This document shows positions 41,350 to 53,047 of a stretch of DNA of 64,000 bases, in pieces. The stretch lies in assembly GCF_027497255.1 (NCBI RefSeq), contig NZ_CP114903.1:496001-560000 (forward strand), written 5' to 3'. Numbering within the stretch: the stretch's first letter is position 1; each line of letters opens with the position of its first letter. The translations under genes were made by a program, and so were the position numbers. A model generated the notes under the pieces. It saw only the letters and a program-made list of their open reading frames with translations. It did no database searches and had not been told where the DNA came from. This stretch comes from Micromonospora sp. WMMD882 (GTDB taxonomy: Bacteria; Actinomycetota; Actinomycetes; Mycobacteriales; Micromonosporaceae).

Positions 41350-43290
41350 CTATCGGATCCGGCGTGCGCGCAGCACCTCGGCGACGGACCACGCCTGAAA
41401 CGGGCAGCCGGTGGCCCCGTGCGGGGGCGTCCCGTCGGCCGTCTCGCTGATCGACCCTAGGCCATACTCGGTCAAATGGGCATCAACGCCCGTGAACAAC
41501 TCGTCAACTGAAATCTTGCCCCGCCGGCAGGCGTCGGCGTACGGGCCGAGCAGCCACGGCCACACCGTGCCCTGGTGGTAGGCGGTGTCCCGCTCGGCCG
41601 GCCCGCCCCGGTGCCGGCCGAGGAAACCGGGGGAGTCGGGGGAGAGACTGCGCGGGCCCAGCGGGGTGAGCAGCCCGGCCGCCACCCGACGCAGCGTCGC
41701 CTCGTCCGGCTCCAGCGGCGCGTACGGCAGCGACCAGGCCAGGAGCTGGTTGGGGCGCAGCAGGTCGTCGTCGTGGTGCGGGGCGCCGCCCAGCGGGTAC
41801 GCCGGCGCCGGCCCGTCCAGCACGTCGTGCAGCCAACCGGTCGGGGACGGGAACCGCTCCCGGAACGACGTGACCGCCCGACCGTGCAGCCGCCACAACC
41901 CGTCGGCGTCCCCACCGGCCAGCTCGGTCAGCTCGGCGAGCCCGGCCAACCCGTTGACCCACAACGCGTTGATCTCCACCGGCTTGCCGGTGCGCGGGGT
42001 CACCGGCACCCCGTACACCCGGGCGTCCATCCAGGTCAGGGCGGCCCCGGGGGTGCCGCCCTGGGCGAGCAGCCCGTCGGCCGGATCGACGCCGATGCCG
42101 TACCGGGTGCCGGCGACGTGCGCGTCCACCACCCCGCGCAGCGCCGGCAGCAGCTCGTCACCGAGGTCGGTGTCGCCGGTGACGGTCACGTGCCGACTGA
42201 CCGCGTGCAGGAACCACAGCGTCGCGTCGACCGTGTTGTACTCCACCCGACCGGTGTCGGCGGTGTTCGCCAGCATCCCCTCCGACAGCGTCGCCGCGTA
42301 CGACCGCAGCAGCTCCCGCCCCTCGGCCGCCCGGCCGGTGCAGAGGAACAACCCCTCGTACGAGATCATCGTGTCCCGCGACCACGCGCCGAACCACGGG
42401 TAGCCGGCCACCACGTCCGGCCCGGCCGGGGTGCGCACCACGAACGCGTCGGCGGCCAGGGCCAGGGTCGCCTCGACCGCGTCGGCCGGCTTGGCCGCCG
42501 CCACCACCGCGCGGTTACGGCGCCGGGCCGTGGCCACCACCTCGGTCGCCGGTGGCGGCGTCTCGTCGAGCCGGTCGGCCCAGGCCAGCACGGAGACCGT
42601 GTCCCCGGGGCGCTCCAGCAGGCCGGCGAACCGGCCCGCGTACCAGAGATCCTCCTCGCCGGTCAGGCCGCGCGCGATCTCCTCCCGGTGGCGTACGCCC
42701 AGCCACCACTGCCCCTCGGGCGTCCAGTCCGGCCCGGCCAGCCGGAACGCGCCCTCCACCACCACCCCGCCGTCGACCGGCTCCATCCGGGGCGCCGGCC
42801 CGTCGGCGCGGCGCTCGCCGTGCGCGTCCCGCCAGGTGCACACCGCCGCCAGCTCCAGCCGCACCGGCCCGCCGGAGACCAGCCGGTGCGTCACCGCCAC
42901 GCAGGACCGGCCGGGCAGCATCGCCAGCTCCCGCTCGACCACCACGTCGCCGATCCGCCACCGCCAGCGCGGCAGGCCGTCGACCAGGGCGAACCGCTCC
43001 AGCAGCTCGTGCCCGCGTGGGTCGACCTCCCCGGAGGACCACTCGTGCGCGCCGAGCCGCGCCTGCCCGCCGGAGGGCAGCAGCACCGCCGCGTCCAGAC
43101 TGGCCAGCCCCACCCGCCGGCTGGCCGGGGTCTGGCCGGCCACCACCAGCAGGCCGTGGTAACGGCGGGTGCGCAACCCGCTGACCGTGCCCATGGCGTA
43201 ACCCCCGACGCCGTCGGGGACCAGCCACTCGCGGGTCGCCCCGCCGCCGAGGTCGCCACAGACCTGCGGACCGAAACCGATGTCGATCAA
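41350..43290 (-). CDS. Glycogen debranching enzyme (amylo-alpha-1,6-glucosidase domain)
   Basis: A 646-residue protein of the GDE_N/GDE_C family. The N-terminal beta domain starts REWLVPDGVGGYAMGTVSGL, and the (alpha/alpha)6 catalytic domain has GYPWFGAWSRDTMISYEGLF (Asp catalytic region), EYNTVDATLWFLHAV and GPAERDTAYHQGTVWPWLLG. It hydrolyses alpha-1,6 branches of glycogen. The best start is a TTG at 43290 with GGAGGAAAG just upstream. It lies 183 bases upstream of the GT4 gene on the same strand and divergent from the GH63 gene. Confidence 0.9.
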   Translation of the reverse strand: MIDIGFGPQVCGDLGGGATREWLVPDGVGGYAMGTVSGLRTRRYHGLLVVAGQTPASRRVGLASLDAAVLLPSGGQARLGAHEWSSGEVDPRGHELLERFALVDGLPRWRWRIGDVVVERELAMLPGRSCVAVTHRLVSGGPVRLELAAVCTWRDAHGERRADGPAPRMEPVDGGVVVEGAFRLAGPDWTPEGQWWLGVRHREEIARGLTGEEDLWYAGRFAGLLERPGDTVSVLAWADRLDETPPPATEVVATARRRNRAVVAAAKPADAVEATLALAADAFVVRTPAGPDVVAGYPWFGAWSRDTMISYEGLFLCTGRAAEGRELLRSYAATLSEGMLANTADTGRVEYNTVDATLWFLHAVSRHVTVTGDTDLGDELLPALRGVVDAHVAGTRYGIGVDPADGLLAQGGTPGAALTWMDARVYGVPVTPRTGKPVEINALWVNGLAGLAELTELAGGDADGLWRLHGRAVTSFRERFPSPTGWLHDVLDGPAPAYPLGGAPHHDDDLLRPNQLLAWSLPYAPLEPDEATLRRVAAGLLTPLGPRSLSPDSPGFLGRHRGGPAERDTAYHQGTVWPWLLGPYADACRRGKISVDELFTGVDAHLTEYGLGSISETADGTPPHGATGCPFQAWSVAEVLRARRIR

Positions 43291-43359
43291 CTTTCCTCCA
43301 GCAGCGACGTGCAACACGCCACGACGACGGTCCCCGCGGTGGTCAAGTGACCGCGCGGC

Positions 43360-46095
<2,736 letters not shown>

Positions 46096-46179
46096 CCGGC
46101 CGGGGGCGGAAACCGGGATGAGCGCCGGCCCCCGCGCCCAGTACGGTGTGCCCGGTCCGGTCGACGGGAGGAGCGGGGG

Positions 46180-46881
46180 ATGACGCAGACGCGACAGGAG
46201 AACGGCAGGGTGCTCGTCTTCGACGCCGACGACACGCTCTGGGAGAACAACGTCCTCTTCGAGCGGGTCATCGACGACTTCCTGACCTGGCTGGACCATC
46301 CCACCCTGGACCGGGTCGAGATCCGGGCCATCCTGGACGACATCGAACGCGCCAACACCGTCGCGCACGGGTACGGCAGTCGGGTCTTCCTGCGCAGTCT
46401 CGGCGAGTGCCTGGAACGGCTGCGGCGGCGCCCGGCCACCGTCGAGGAGCGCGGGCGACTCGACGAGCTGGTGACGGCCCTGGTCACGCACCAGGTGGAG
46501 CTGATGCCGGGGGTGGCTGAGACGTTGGACGCGCTGGCCGCCCGGCACGAGCTGCTGCTCACCAAGGGCGACCGGGAGGAGCAGCAGCGCAAGCTGGACG
46601 CCTGCGGACTGCTGCCGCACTTCCGGGCCGCGCACGTGGTGGCGGAGAAAGGCGTCGACACGTACCGCTGGCTGATCCGCGAGCACGGCTTCGATCCGGC
46701 GGTGGCCTGGATGATCGGCAACTCCCCGAAGTCGGACATCCTGCCGGCCCGGGCCGCCGGGATGAACGCGGTGTTCATCCCGAACGAGAACACCTGGGCG
46801 CTGGAGCACGACGAGCTGGATCCGGGCGACCCCCGCGTGTTGCGCCTCGCCACCTTCCCCGAGCTGCTGCGACACTTCTGA
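46180..46881 (+). CDS. HAD-superfamily hydrolase
   Basis: A 233-residue HAD phosphatase. Motif I is FDADDTLW with nucleophile Asp15 and acid/base Asp17, motif II is LLTKGD (Thr), and motifs III/IV are in VAEKGVDTYRWL and MIGNSPKSDILPARAAGM. The cap is a helical C1 type. It is likely a small-metabolite phosphatase of unknown substrate. GGGAGGAG and a TACGGT -10 lie upstream of the ATG. Confidence 0.9.
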   Translation: MTQTRQENGRVLVFDADDTLWENNVLFERVIDDFLTWLDHPTLDRVEIRAILDDIERANTVAHGYGSRVFLRSLGECLERLRRRPATVEERGRLDELVTALVTHQVELMPGVAETLDALAARHELLLTKGDREEQQRKLDACGLLPHFRAAHVVAEKGVDTYRWLIREHGFDPAVAWMIGNSPKSDILPARAAGMNAVFIPNENTWALEHDELDPGDPRVLRLATFPELLRHF

Positions 46882-47281
46882 ATGACAGCGTCGGCGACCG
46901 TCGCGGCGTCACACCGACCTGCCGGCGGACGGCATTGAGATTGATCACCATTGCGCCCGGTCGGCACGCCTTGTCCGGACGATCGTCGCGCGCCTAACCT
47001 TCTCCCGTGTCGACGGTCCGTCGGGGCGGGCCGGCGACACGACCGGAGCCCGGTACGGCGCACCGTGGAGCTGAGTGCGCGCGGGCCGCTCCGTGCCCCG
47101 CAGCCTGCTGTCGAGGGACGTGTCAGGTCGCGGGGGACCGGGTGGCGGAAACCGCCGCCGGACCGGACGCCCGGTGGTCAGGACCGGGGAGTTGCGGACC
47201 CGGTCCTGACCGACTCCTCCGTACGGCGGACGCCCCGGACGCGCTCGGTGCCCCCGGGGCGCCCAGTGCCCCCGGACGCGC
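46882..47281. other. 400-bp intergenic stretch
   Basis: The space between the HAD gene and the small minus-strand gene at 47282 holds no convincing gene. A 16-base near-repeat containing CCCGGACGCGCTC occurs near 47232 and again near 47274. I see no promoter or RNA feature I can support. Confidence 0.45.
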
Positions 47282-47557
47282 TCAGTCGGCGTCGCCGCGG
47301 ACGATCGCCACGGCCACCCGGCAGAACTCGTCCATGTCGGGAGAGAACCCCGCGGCGATGTCGGGATGCAGCCCGGAGCGGGTCTCGTCCAGCAGCCGCT
47401 GACACACCTGCTCCACCGGCTCACCGGCGTAGTCGGCCCGGACCCGGTCGGTGGCGGCCCGCAGCGCCGAGGTGAGCTGGGCCTCCAACGGCCCGCGCAG
47501 TTTCTGCTGTACCGGGTCCAGCCCCCTCGGGTCGAGGGTGACATGTGGCTCCGACAT
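47282..47557 (-). CDS. Conserved-looking small helical protein
   Basis: A 91-residue, predicted all-helical protein (LRGPLEAQLTSALRAATDRV, EQVCQRLLDETRSGLHPDIA) with a C-terminal DEFCRVAVAIVRG. No family is recognised. It lies 46 bases downstream of the RusA-like gene on the same strand, so the two are probably co-transcribed. Confidence 0.6.
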   Translation of the reverse strand: MSEPHVTLDPRGLDPVQQKLRGPLEAQLTSALRAATDRVRADYAGEPVEQVCQRLLDETRSGLHPDIAAGFSPDMDEFCRVAVAIVRGDAD

Positions 47558-47603
47558 CGGCGCTCCCTTCGTCGGCGTCCGCGTACCCCGCCGCGGACGG
47601 CGG

Positions 47604-48035
47604 TCAAACCACGGGCGACGCCTCCGCCACCCGTACCTGGTAGGAGAACTCCTCGGCCGGCTCCTCCACGTACGACAGGCGGCGGATCTGCCGGTCGTCG
47701 GTGTAGAGGGCCACGTCCACCAGCACGCCGAGGTGGGCGAGGCCGATGGTGGCGATCCGCTTCTTGTCCGCCAGGACGGCGCAGATCCCGCCGAGCAGGG
47801 TGCTGGCGTCGGAGGTGCGGTGCCCGGGCGGGCAGCGCAGGGTCAGGTCGATCTCGACCGGCCCGGTCAGCGGGGTCCAGCCGGTGCGCTGGGCGGCGGT
47901 CAACGCCGCCTCCAGGAGAGCGCGGACCCGGGTGGCCTGCCGATGACCGGCGGCGAAGATCGACAGGGCTTCGGTCTTGACCGGTGGCAGGCCGCTCACC
48001 TCGAACGTCAGGGCGAGAGCGCGGGTGTCCTGCAC
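47604..48035 (-). CDS. RusA-like fold protein (tentative)
   Basis: A 143-residue protein. The pattern of a strand with LTFEV, a small-domain TSDASTLLGGICAVLADKKR, and then VDVALYTDDRQIRRLSYVEE resembles RusA-type Holliday-junction endonucleases, in which Asp residues near the second and third motifs bind metal. The match is partial and I cannot confirm catalysis. No phage genes are nearby. Confidence 0.45.
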   Translation of the reverse strand: MQDTRALALTFEVSGLPPVKTEALSIFAAGHRQATRVRALLEAALTAAQRTGWTPLTGPVEIDLTLRCPPGHRTSDASTLLGGICAVLADKKRIATIGLAHLGVLVDVALYTDDRQIRRLSYVEEPAEEFSYQVRVAEASPVV

Positions 48036-48275
48036 GACGGCACCTCCTCGTGGGACGATCCTGCCCGAGCGGACCCGTGGGAGTGAGGCGTTCCCACGAC
48101 AACCCCCCGATCGGGCCGGACGGGAGCCGGCCGAGGGTGGATCGACGACGACGGCGACGCCCCCGGCCGCGGTGACAGAACACGCTAGTGCACGACCACC
48201 TGCTCTCGGTAGTCGCCACGGTCACCGACCGGGCGGAAAGCGGCGCCGTTGCGCGGAGCGCGGCGCCGGGCCCGC

Positions 48276-48974
48276 TCAGTGACCGGGCGCGAAAGCGCAG
48301 AACTCGTTGCCCTCCGGGTCCGCCAGGATCCACCAGCCGATGTCGTCGTCCGGCTCGCGCAGCAGGGACGCGCCGGCGGCCACCAGCGCCGCGCAGTCGG
48401 GGCCGGTCAGGTCGACGTCCCAGTGCATCCGGTTCTTGACCGTCCTCGGCTCGGGCACCGGCGCGAAGACCCAGTGGTCCCAGGGGAAGCCGGCCCCGCC
48501 GACGACGGAGGTGACGCCGCCGTGGCCGTGGTCGACCCGGCCGCCGACCACCTCCGCCCACCAGGTGGCCTGCGCGACGGCGTCCCGGGCGTCGACGACC
48601 AGCTCGAACGGGCCGGCGGCGCGGCCCGGCCGGGAGGCGAACGCGCAGAACTCGTTGCCCTCCGGGTCGGCGAGCACCCACCAGGGGGCCTCGTCGTCGG
48701 GCTCGCGGACCAACCGGGCGCCGGCGGCCACCAGGGCGGCCGGGTCCGGCCGGTCCAACCGCAGGTCCAGGTGTACGCGGGTCTTGGCGGCGCGCGGCTC
48801 GGCGACCCGGTTGACCCAGATCGACTCCGGGCCGGGACGTCCGGGCCGACCGTCGACCCGGACGTCCCCGTCGCCCAGATCGACCACGTCGCCGCCGAGC
48901 GTCCGGGCCCAGAAGGCGCCGAGGGCGGGCGGGTCGAGGGCATCCAGGCAGAGATCCTTGAACCGGGCGATCAC
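48276..48974 (-). CDS. Double VOC (glyoxalase-fold) protein
   Basis: A 232-residue protein of two VOC domains in tandem. Each half ends with the same signature: PWWVLADPEGNEFCAF near residue 110 and GWWILADPEGNEFCAF near residue 220. The first half starts RFKDLCLDALDPPALGAFWA and the second FELVVDARDAVAQATWWAE. It belongs to the resistance/dioxygenase-like group found widely in actinobacteria. The substrate is unknown. Confidence 0.88.
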   Translation of the reverse strand: MIARFKDLCLDALDPPALGAFWARTLGGDVVDLGDGDVRVDGRPGRPGPESIWVNRVAEPRAAKTRVHLDLRLDRPDPAALVAAGARLVREPDDEAPWWVLADPEGNEFCAFASRPGRAAGPFELVVDARDAVAQATWWAEVVGGRVDHGHGGVTSVVGGAGFPWDHWVFAPVPEPRTVKNRMHWDVDLTGPDCAALVAAGASLLREPDDDIGWWILADPEGNEFCAFAPGH

Positions 48975-49031
48975 CGGCCCATCATGCCGCCTGCCGACCG
49001 GCGCCGCAGGGCGCCCCTCCTTGGCCGCACG

Positions 49032-49610
49032 TCAGCGACGGCCGCGTTTGATCTCGTGGAAGGCCGGCATCCGGACCAGGGGGAGCAGCGAGTCCCAGAG
49101 CAGCAGGGCGTCGTCGCGGTCGGGCGCCTCGGTGACGATCGGGCCGTGCACACCCCGCTCGGCGTCCGGCACCATCAGCACCGGGGAGCCGATGTCCGGG
49201 CCCGCCGAGGCGTACGCCTGCGCGTGCGACTCGCGTACCGCCTCGTCCCAGCTTTCGTCGTCGAGGGCCGGCGCGGCGTCCCCGAGGCCGGCCGCCTCGA
49301 CGGCGGCGGTGACCGCCTTGTCGGCGAGCGGGTCGCCGACGTCGTGGCTGCGGGCGCCGAGCTCGGCGTAGAACCGGGCGACGTCGTCGTGGCGGCCGGC
49401 GGCGCGCAGCGCCTCGACCAGCCGCAGCGCCCGGGAGCTGGCGGTCATCATCTCGGCGAACTCCGGCGGGGTCGCGCCGTCGTTGAGGATGGCCAGGCTG
49501 AACGCCCGCCACTGGATGCGCAGCGCCCTCGCCTGTCCCACCGTCACCAGCCACCGTGAGGTGCGCCAGGTGTGGGGGCAGGCCGGGTCGAAGAAGAAGG
49601 TGACGTCCAT
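49032..49610 (-). CDS. DsbA-fold protein, mycothiol-dependent nitroreductase (Rv2466c)-like
   Basis: A 192-residue thioredoxin/DsbA-fold protein. The N-terminal VTFFFDPACPHTW corresponds to the active-site loop of Rv2466c, where CPWC is usual; here it is CPHT, with Cys11 kept and the resolving Cys replaced by Thr14. Later PDIGSPVLMVP includes the cis-Pro loop. With one Cys it should work by a monothiol mechanism with mycothiol. It is divergent from the LpqY gene. Confidence 0.8.
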   Translation of the reverse strand: MDVTFFFDPACPHTWRTSRWLVTVGQARALRIQWRAFSLAILNDGATPPEFAEMMTASSRALRLVEALRAAGRHDDVARFYAELGARSHDVGDPLADKAVTAAVEAAGLGDAAPALDDESWDEAVRESHAQAYASAGPDIGSPVLMVPDAERGVHGPIVTEAPDRDDALLLWDSLLPLVRMPAFHEIKRGRR

Positions 49611-49852
49611 CGACCGAGCGTAGTCGCCCGGAGATCCAATCGCAGTGGACGGCGGTTACCGCCGGTATATCCGGTTGTCGAGCCGCTGCTCAGTCGCCAG
49701 GTTTCGCCGTTCGACGTTACGGGCAGTGAGGGGCCACGAAACGCCCGGGATGACGTCGGATCCGCGACCAGACGCCTGTCCCGCTTGTTCTCGCCGCGCG
49801 CCGGGGCGCGGTCCCTTCCCCCGGCAGGTCGCCGTAGGAGAGGGGAGGGGCG

Positions 49853-51142
49853 ATGAGCGAACCTGACGGCGCCGGCGTCCGGCGCCGACCACGGGCCCGG
49901 GCGGTGGCGGTGGCCGCCGCGTTGACGCTGCTGGCGCCGACCGCCGCCGCGTGCGGTTCGGGCGGGGACGAGGGTCCTCCGACGATCAACCTGTACTACC
50001 CGTTGGAAACGAACATGGAACAGGTGGTCGCGAACTGCAACGAGCAGGCGCAGGGCCGCTACCGCATCGCGTTCCGGGTGCTGCCCCGGGAGGCCGACGA
50101 GCAGCGGGTGCAGATGGTCCGGCGGCTGGCCGCCCAGGACACCGGCATGGACGTGCTCGGCCTGGACGTGACCTGGACGCAGGAGTTCGCCAGCGCCGAC
50201 TGGATCCGGGAGTGGACCGGCGAGCACGCCGCCGACGTCGAGCAGGGCACCCTGGAGGGCCCGCTGGAGACGGCCCGGTACGAGGGGAAGCTCTTCGCGG
50301 CGCCGAAGAACACCAACGTCCAGCTCCTCTGGTACCGCGGGGACCTGGTGCCGGAGCCGCCGCGCACCTGGGACGAGATGATCGAGCAGGCCCGCGCGCT
50401 GAAGGAGCAGGGCCAGCCGCACCAGGTGTTGACCATGGGCGCGCAGTACGAGGGCCTCGTCGTCCTCTACAACACCATGGTCGCCAGCGCCGGCGGTGAG
50501 ATCGTCAACGCCGACGGTGACAAGTCGGTGGTCGACGACGACGCGGTCCGGGCGCTCGACCAGCTCAAGCGGTTGGCCACCTCGGGCGTGGTCTCCTCGT
50601 CGTTCAGCAACTCGACCGAGGACCAGGTCCGGTTGGACTTCCAGTCCGGCAACGGGGCTTTCCAGATCAACTGGCCGTTCATCTACCCGGCCCTGCAGGA
50701 GGCCGATCCGGAGCTGGCCAGGCAGGTCAAGTGGGCCCGCTACCCCGGCGTGGACGCGCAGACCCCGAGCAAGGTGACCATCGGCGGGTTCAACCTCGCG
50801 GTCAGCAGGTACTCGGAGCACCCGGAGGAGGCCTTCGAGGCGGCCCGCTGCATGCGTAACGCCGAGAACCAGAAGGAGTCCGCGATCAAGGGTGGGGTGC
50901 CGCCGACCATCGAGGCGGTCTACGACGACCCGGAGATGGACGAGGCGTACCCGATGAAGGAGACCATCCTGGAGGAGCTGAAGGACCCGGCGGTCCGGCC
51001 GCTCACCCCGGCGTACCAGAGCATCTCGACGCTGATGTCCGCGATCCTGTCGCCGCCGTCGCAGATCGACCCGGAACGCACCGGCGACGAGCTGCGGTCG
51101 TCGATCGCCGACGCCCTGGAGTCGAAGGGGGTGCTCCCATGA
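49853..51142 (+). CDS. lpqY: Trehalose-type ABC transporter substrate-binding lipoprotein
   Basis: A 429-residue binding protein, with a lipobox ending at Cys34 (LLAPTAAAC) after a basic start. The mature domain (PTINLYYPLETNMEQVVANC, QAQGRYRIAFRVLPRE, SADWIREWTGEHAADVEQG) matches the LpqY/ThuE type. It delivers trehalose or a similar disaccharide to the SugA/SugB permease. GGGAGGGG precedes the ATG at 49853. A 55-base spacer separates it from sugA, unlike the tight spacing of the other genes. Confidence 0.85.
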   Translation: MSEPDGAGVRRRPRARAVAVAAALTLLAPTAAACGSGGDEGPPTINLYYPLETNMEQVVANCNEQAQGRYRIAFRVLPREADEQRVQMVRRLAAQDTGMDVLGLDVTWTQEFASADWIREWTGEHAADVEQGTLEGPLETARYEGKLFAAPKNTNVQLLWYRGDLVPEPPRTWDEMIEQARALKEQGQPHQVLTMGAQYEGLVVLYNTMVASAGGEIVNADGDKSVVDDDAVRALDQLKRLATSGVVSSSFSNSTEDQVRLDFQSGNGAFQINWPFIYPALQEADPELARQVKWARYPGVDAQTPSKVTIGGFNLAVSRYSEHPEEAFEAARCMRNAENQKESAIKGGVPPTIEAVYDDPEMDEAYPMKETILEELKDPAVRPLTPAYQSISTLMSAILSPPSQIDPERTGDELRSSIADALESKGVLP

Positions 51143-51189
51143 GCGTGAGGAGCGAGCCGGTTCTGCGAGCCCCGCAATCGCGAAAGAAG
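51142..51189 (+). repeat. Possible REP-like repeat element between lpqY and sugA
   Basis: The spacer between lpqY and sugA contains GTGAGGAGCGAGCC and, further on, GCGAGCCCCGCAATCGCGAA. I remember near-identical intergenic sequences scattered through Micromonospora and Salinispora genomes, but only one copy is in this window, so the repeat call rests on memory. A 20-codon frame runs through it to the sugA start (GTGA overlap) but is probably incidental. Confidence 0.35.
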
Positions 51190-51197
51190 GTGGCGCT

Positions 51198-52205
51198 GTG
51201 AGCGTTCCCGCCACGCCCGCGGGCGCCGAGGTGGCCGCGGAGAGCGCCGACAAGCCGGACGGCAGGCACGCCGCCGTCCCGACCCAGCGCTCCGGCTCCG
51301 GCCGTACCGGGAAGAAGTCCCCGCTGAGCGAGAACAAGAAGGCCGAACGGAAACTGGGCTGGCTGCTGTGCGCGCCGGCCGCGCTGGTCATGCTGGCGGT
51401 GACCGCGTACCCGATCCTCTACTCGGTCTGGCTGTCGTTGCAGCGCTTCGACCTGCGGTTCCCCGACGAGCGGGAGTTCGTCGGGCTGGAGAACTACGTC
51501 ACCGTGCTGACCAACGAGTTCTGGTGGACGGCGTTCGGCGTGACCATGCTGATCACGGTGGTCACCGTCGCCGTCGAGCTGGTGCTGGGCATGGGGCTGG
51601 CGATCATCATGCACCGGACGCTCGTCGGCCGGGGCATCGTCCGGACGTCGGCGTTGATCCCGTACGGCATCGTCACGGTGGTCGCGGCGTTCTCCTGGCG
51701 GTACGCGTGGACGCCGGGCACCGGCTACCTGGCGAACCTGTTCGGTGACGGCGCGCCGCTGACCGAGCGGGCCAGCTCGCTGGCGATCATCATGCTCGCC
51801 GAGATCTGGAAGACCACCCCGTTCATGGCGCTGCTGCTGATGGCGGGTCTGGCCCTGGTGCCGGAGGACCTGCTCAAGGCGGCCTCCACCGACGGGGCGA
51901 CGGCCTGGCAGCGGTTCACCAAGGTGATGTTGCCGGTGATGAAGCCGGCGATCCTGGTGGCGCTGTTGTTCCGCACCCTCGACGCGTTCCGCGTCTTCGA
52001 CAACATCTACGTGTTGACCGCGGGCGGCAACGAGACCTCGTCGGTGTCGATGCTCGCCTACAACAACCTGATCCGGGGGCTGAACCTCGGCATCGGGTCG
52101 ACGATGTCCGTGCTGATCTTCCTCACCGTGGCGGTCATCGCGTTCGTCTTCGTGAAGCTGTTCGGTACCGCTGCCCCGGGCAGCGACGACGGGGAGAGGC
52201 GCTGA
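51198..52205 (+). CDS. sugA: ABC transporter permease, SugA-type
   Basis: A 335-residue permease. After a 50-residue polar cytoplasmic start come six membrane segments, with PDERE-type N-terminal loop ([20 protein letters not shown]) and the EAA loop [20 protein letters not shown]. It forms the trehalose channel with SugB. The GTG start overlaps the stop of the short frame in the spacer. Confidence 0.88.
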   Translation: MSVPATPAGAEVAAESADKPDGRHAAVPTQRSGSGRTGKKSPLSENKKAERKLGWLLCAPAALVMLAVTAYPILYSVWLSLQRFDLRFPDEREFVGLENYVTVLTNEFWWTAFGVTMLITVVTVAVELVLGMGLAIIMHRTLVGRGIVRTSALIPYGIVTVVAAFSWRYAWTPGTGYLANLFGDGAPLTERASSLAIIMLAEIWKTTPFMALLLMAGLALVPEDLLKAASTDGATAWQRFTKVMLPVMKPAILVALLFRTLDAFRVFDNIYVLTAGGNETSSVSMLAYNNLIRGLNLGIGSTMSVLIFLTVAVIAFVFVKLFGTAAPGSDDGERR

Positions 52206-52206
52206 G

Positions 52207-53037
52207 ATGGCTGACACCACCCGCGCGAAGGTGCGCTGGGGTCTGCTGGACGTCATCGTGGTCGTCTTCGCGCTGATCCCGGTGCTGTGGATCGTCTCGC
52301 TGTCGTTGAAGACCCCGGCGACGCTCACCGACGGGAAGTTCATCCCGCAGGAGTGGACCCTGGAGAACTACCGGACGATCTTCTCCACCGACCAGTTCGT
52401 CCGGGCGCTGATCAACTCGATCGGGATCGCCCTGATCGCCACGTTCATCGCGGTGGTTCTCGGCGCGATGGCCGCGTACGCGATCTCCCGGCTGGACTTC
52501 CCGGGCAAGCGGGCCCTGGTCGGGGTGTCCCTGCTGATCGCGATGTTCCCGCAGGTCTCCCTGGTGTCGCCGCTGTTCGAGATCGAACGGCAGCTCGGCA
52601 TCTTCGACACCTGGCCGGGGCTGATCCTGCCGTACATCACGTTCTCGCTGCCGTTGGCGATCTACACGCTGTCGGCGTTCTTCAAGCAGATCCCGTGGGA
52701 CCTGGAGAAGGCCGCGAAGATGGACGGCGCGACCCAGGGTCAGGCGTTCCGGCGGGTCATCGCCCCGTTGGCCGCGCCGGGGTTGTTCACCACGGCGATC
52801 CTGGTCTTCATCTTCTGCTGGAACGACTTCCTCTTCGCCATCTCGTTGACCTCCACCGAGCGGTCCCGCACGGTGCCGGTGGCGTTGTCGTTCTTCACCG
52901 GCGAGTCGCAGTTCCAGGACCCCACCGGGGCGATCTGCGCGGCCGCCGTGATGATCACCATTCCGATCATCCTGTTCGTCCTCTTCTTCCAGCGTCGCAT
53001 CGTCTCCGGCCTGACCTCCGGCGCCGTCAAGGGATAG
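52207..53037 (+). CDS. sugB: ABC transporter permease, SugB-type
   Basis: A 276-residue permease, second of the pair. It starts one base after the sugA stop. The EAA loop is [20 protein letters not shown], and the end, [16 protein letters not shown], is the conserved sugar permease tail. It has six membrane segments. Confidence 0.9.
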   Translation: MADTTRAKVRWGLLDVIVVVFALIPVLWIVSLSLKTPATLTDGKFIPQEWTLENYRTIFSTDQFVRALINSIGIALIATFIAVVLGAMAAYAISRLDFPGKRALVGVSLLIAMFPQVSLVSPLFEIERQLGIFDTWPGLILPYITFSLPLAIYTLSAFFKQIPWDLEKAAKMDGATQGQAFRRVIAPLAAPGLFTTAILVFIFCWNDFLFAISLTSTERSRTVPVALSFFTGESQFQDPTGAICAAAVMITIPIILFVLFFQRRIVSGLTSGAVKG

Positions 53038-53047
53038 GTGAACCATC

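Noticed and set aside
51142..51201. A 20-codon gene between lpqY and sugA
   Set aside because: It has no ribosome-binding site of its own and lies within a repeat-like spacer; the overlap with the sugA start is likely chance.
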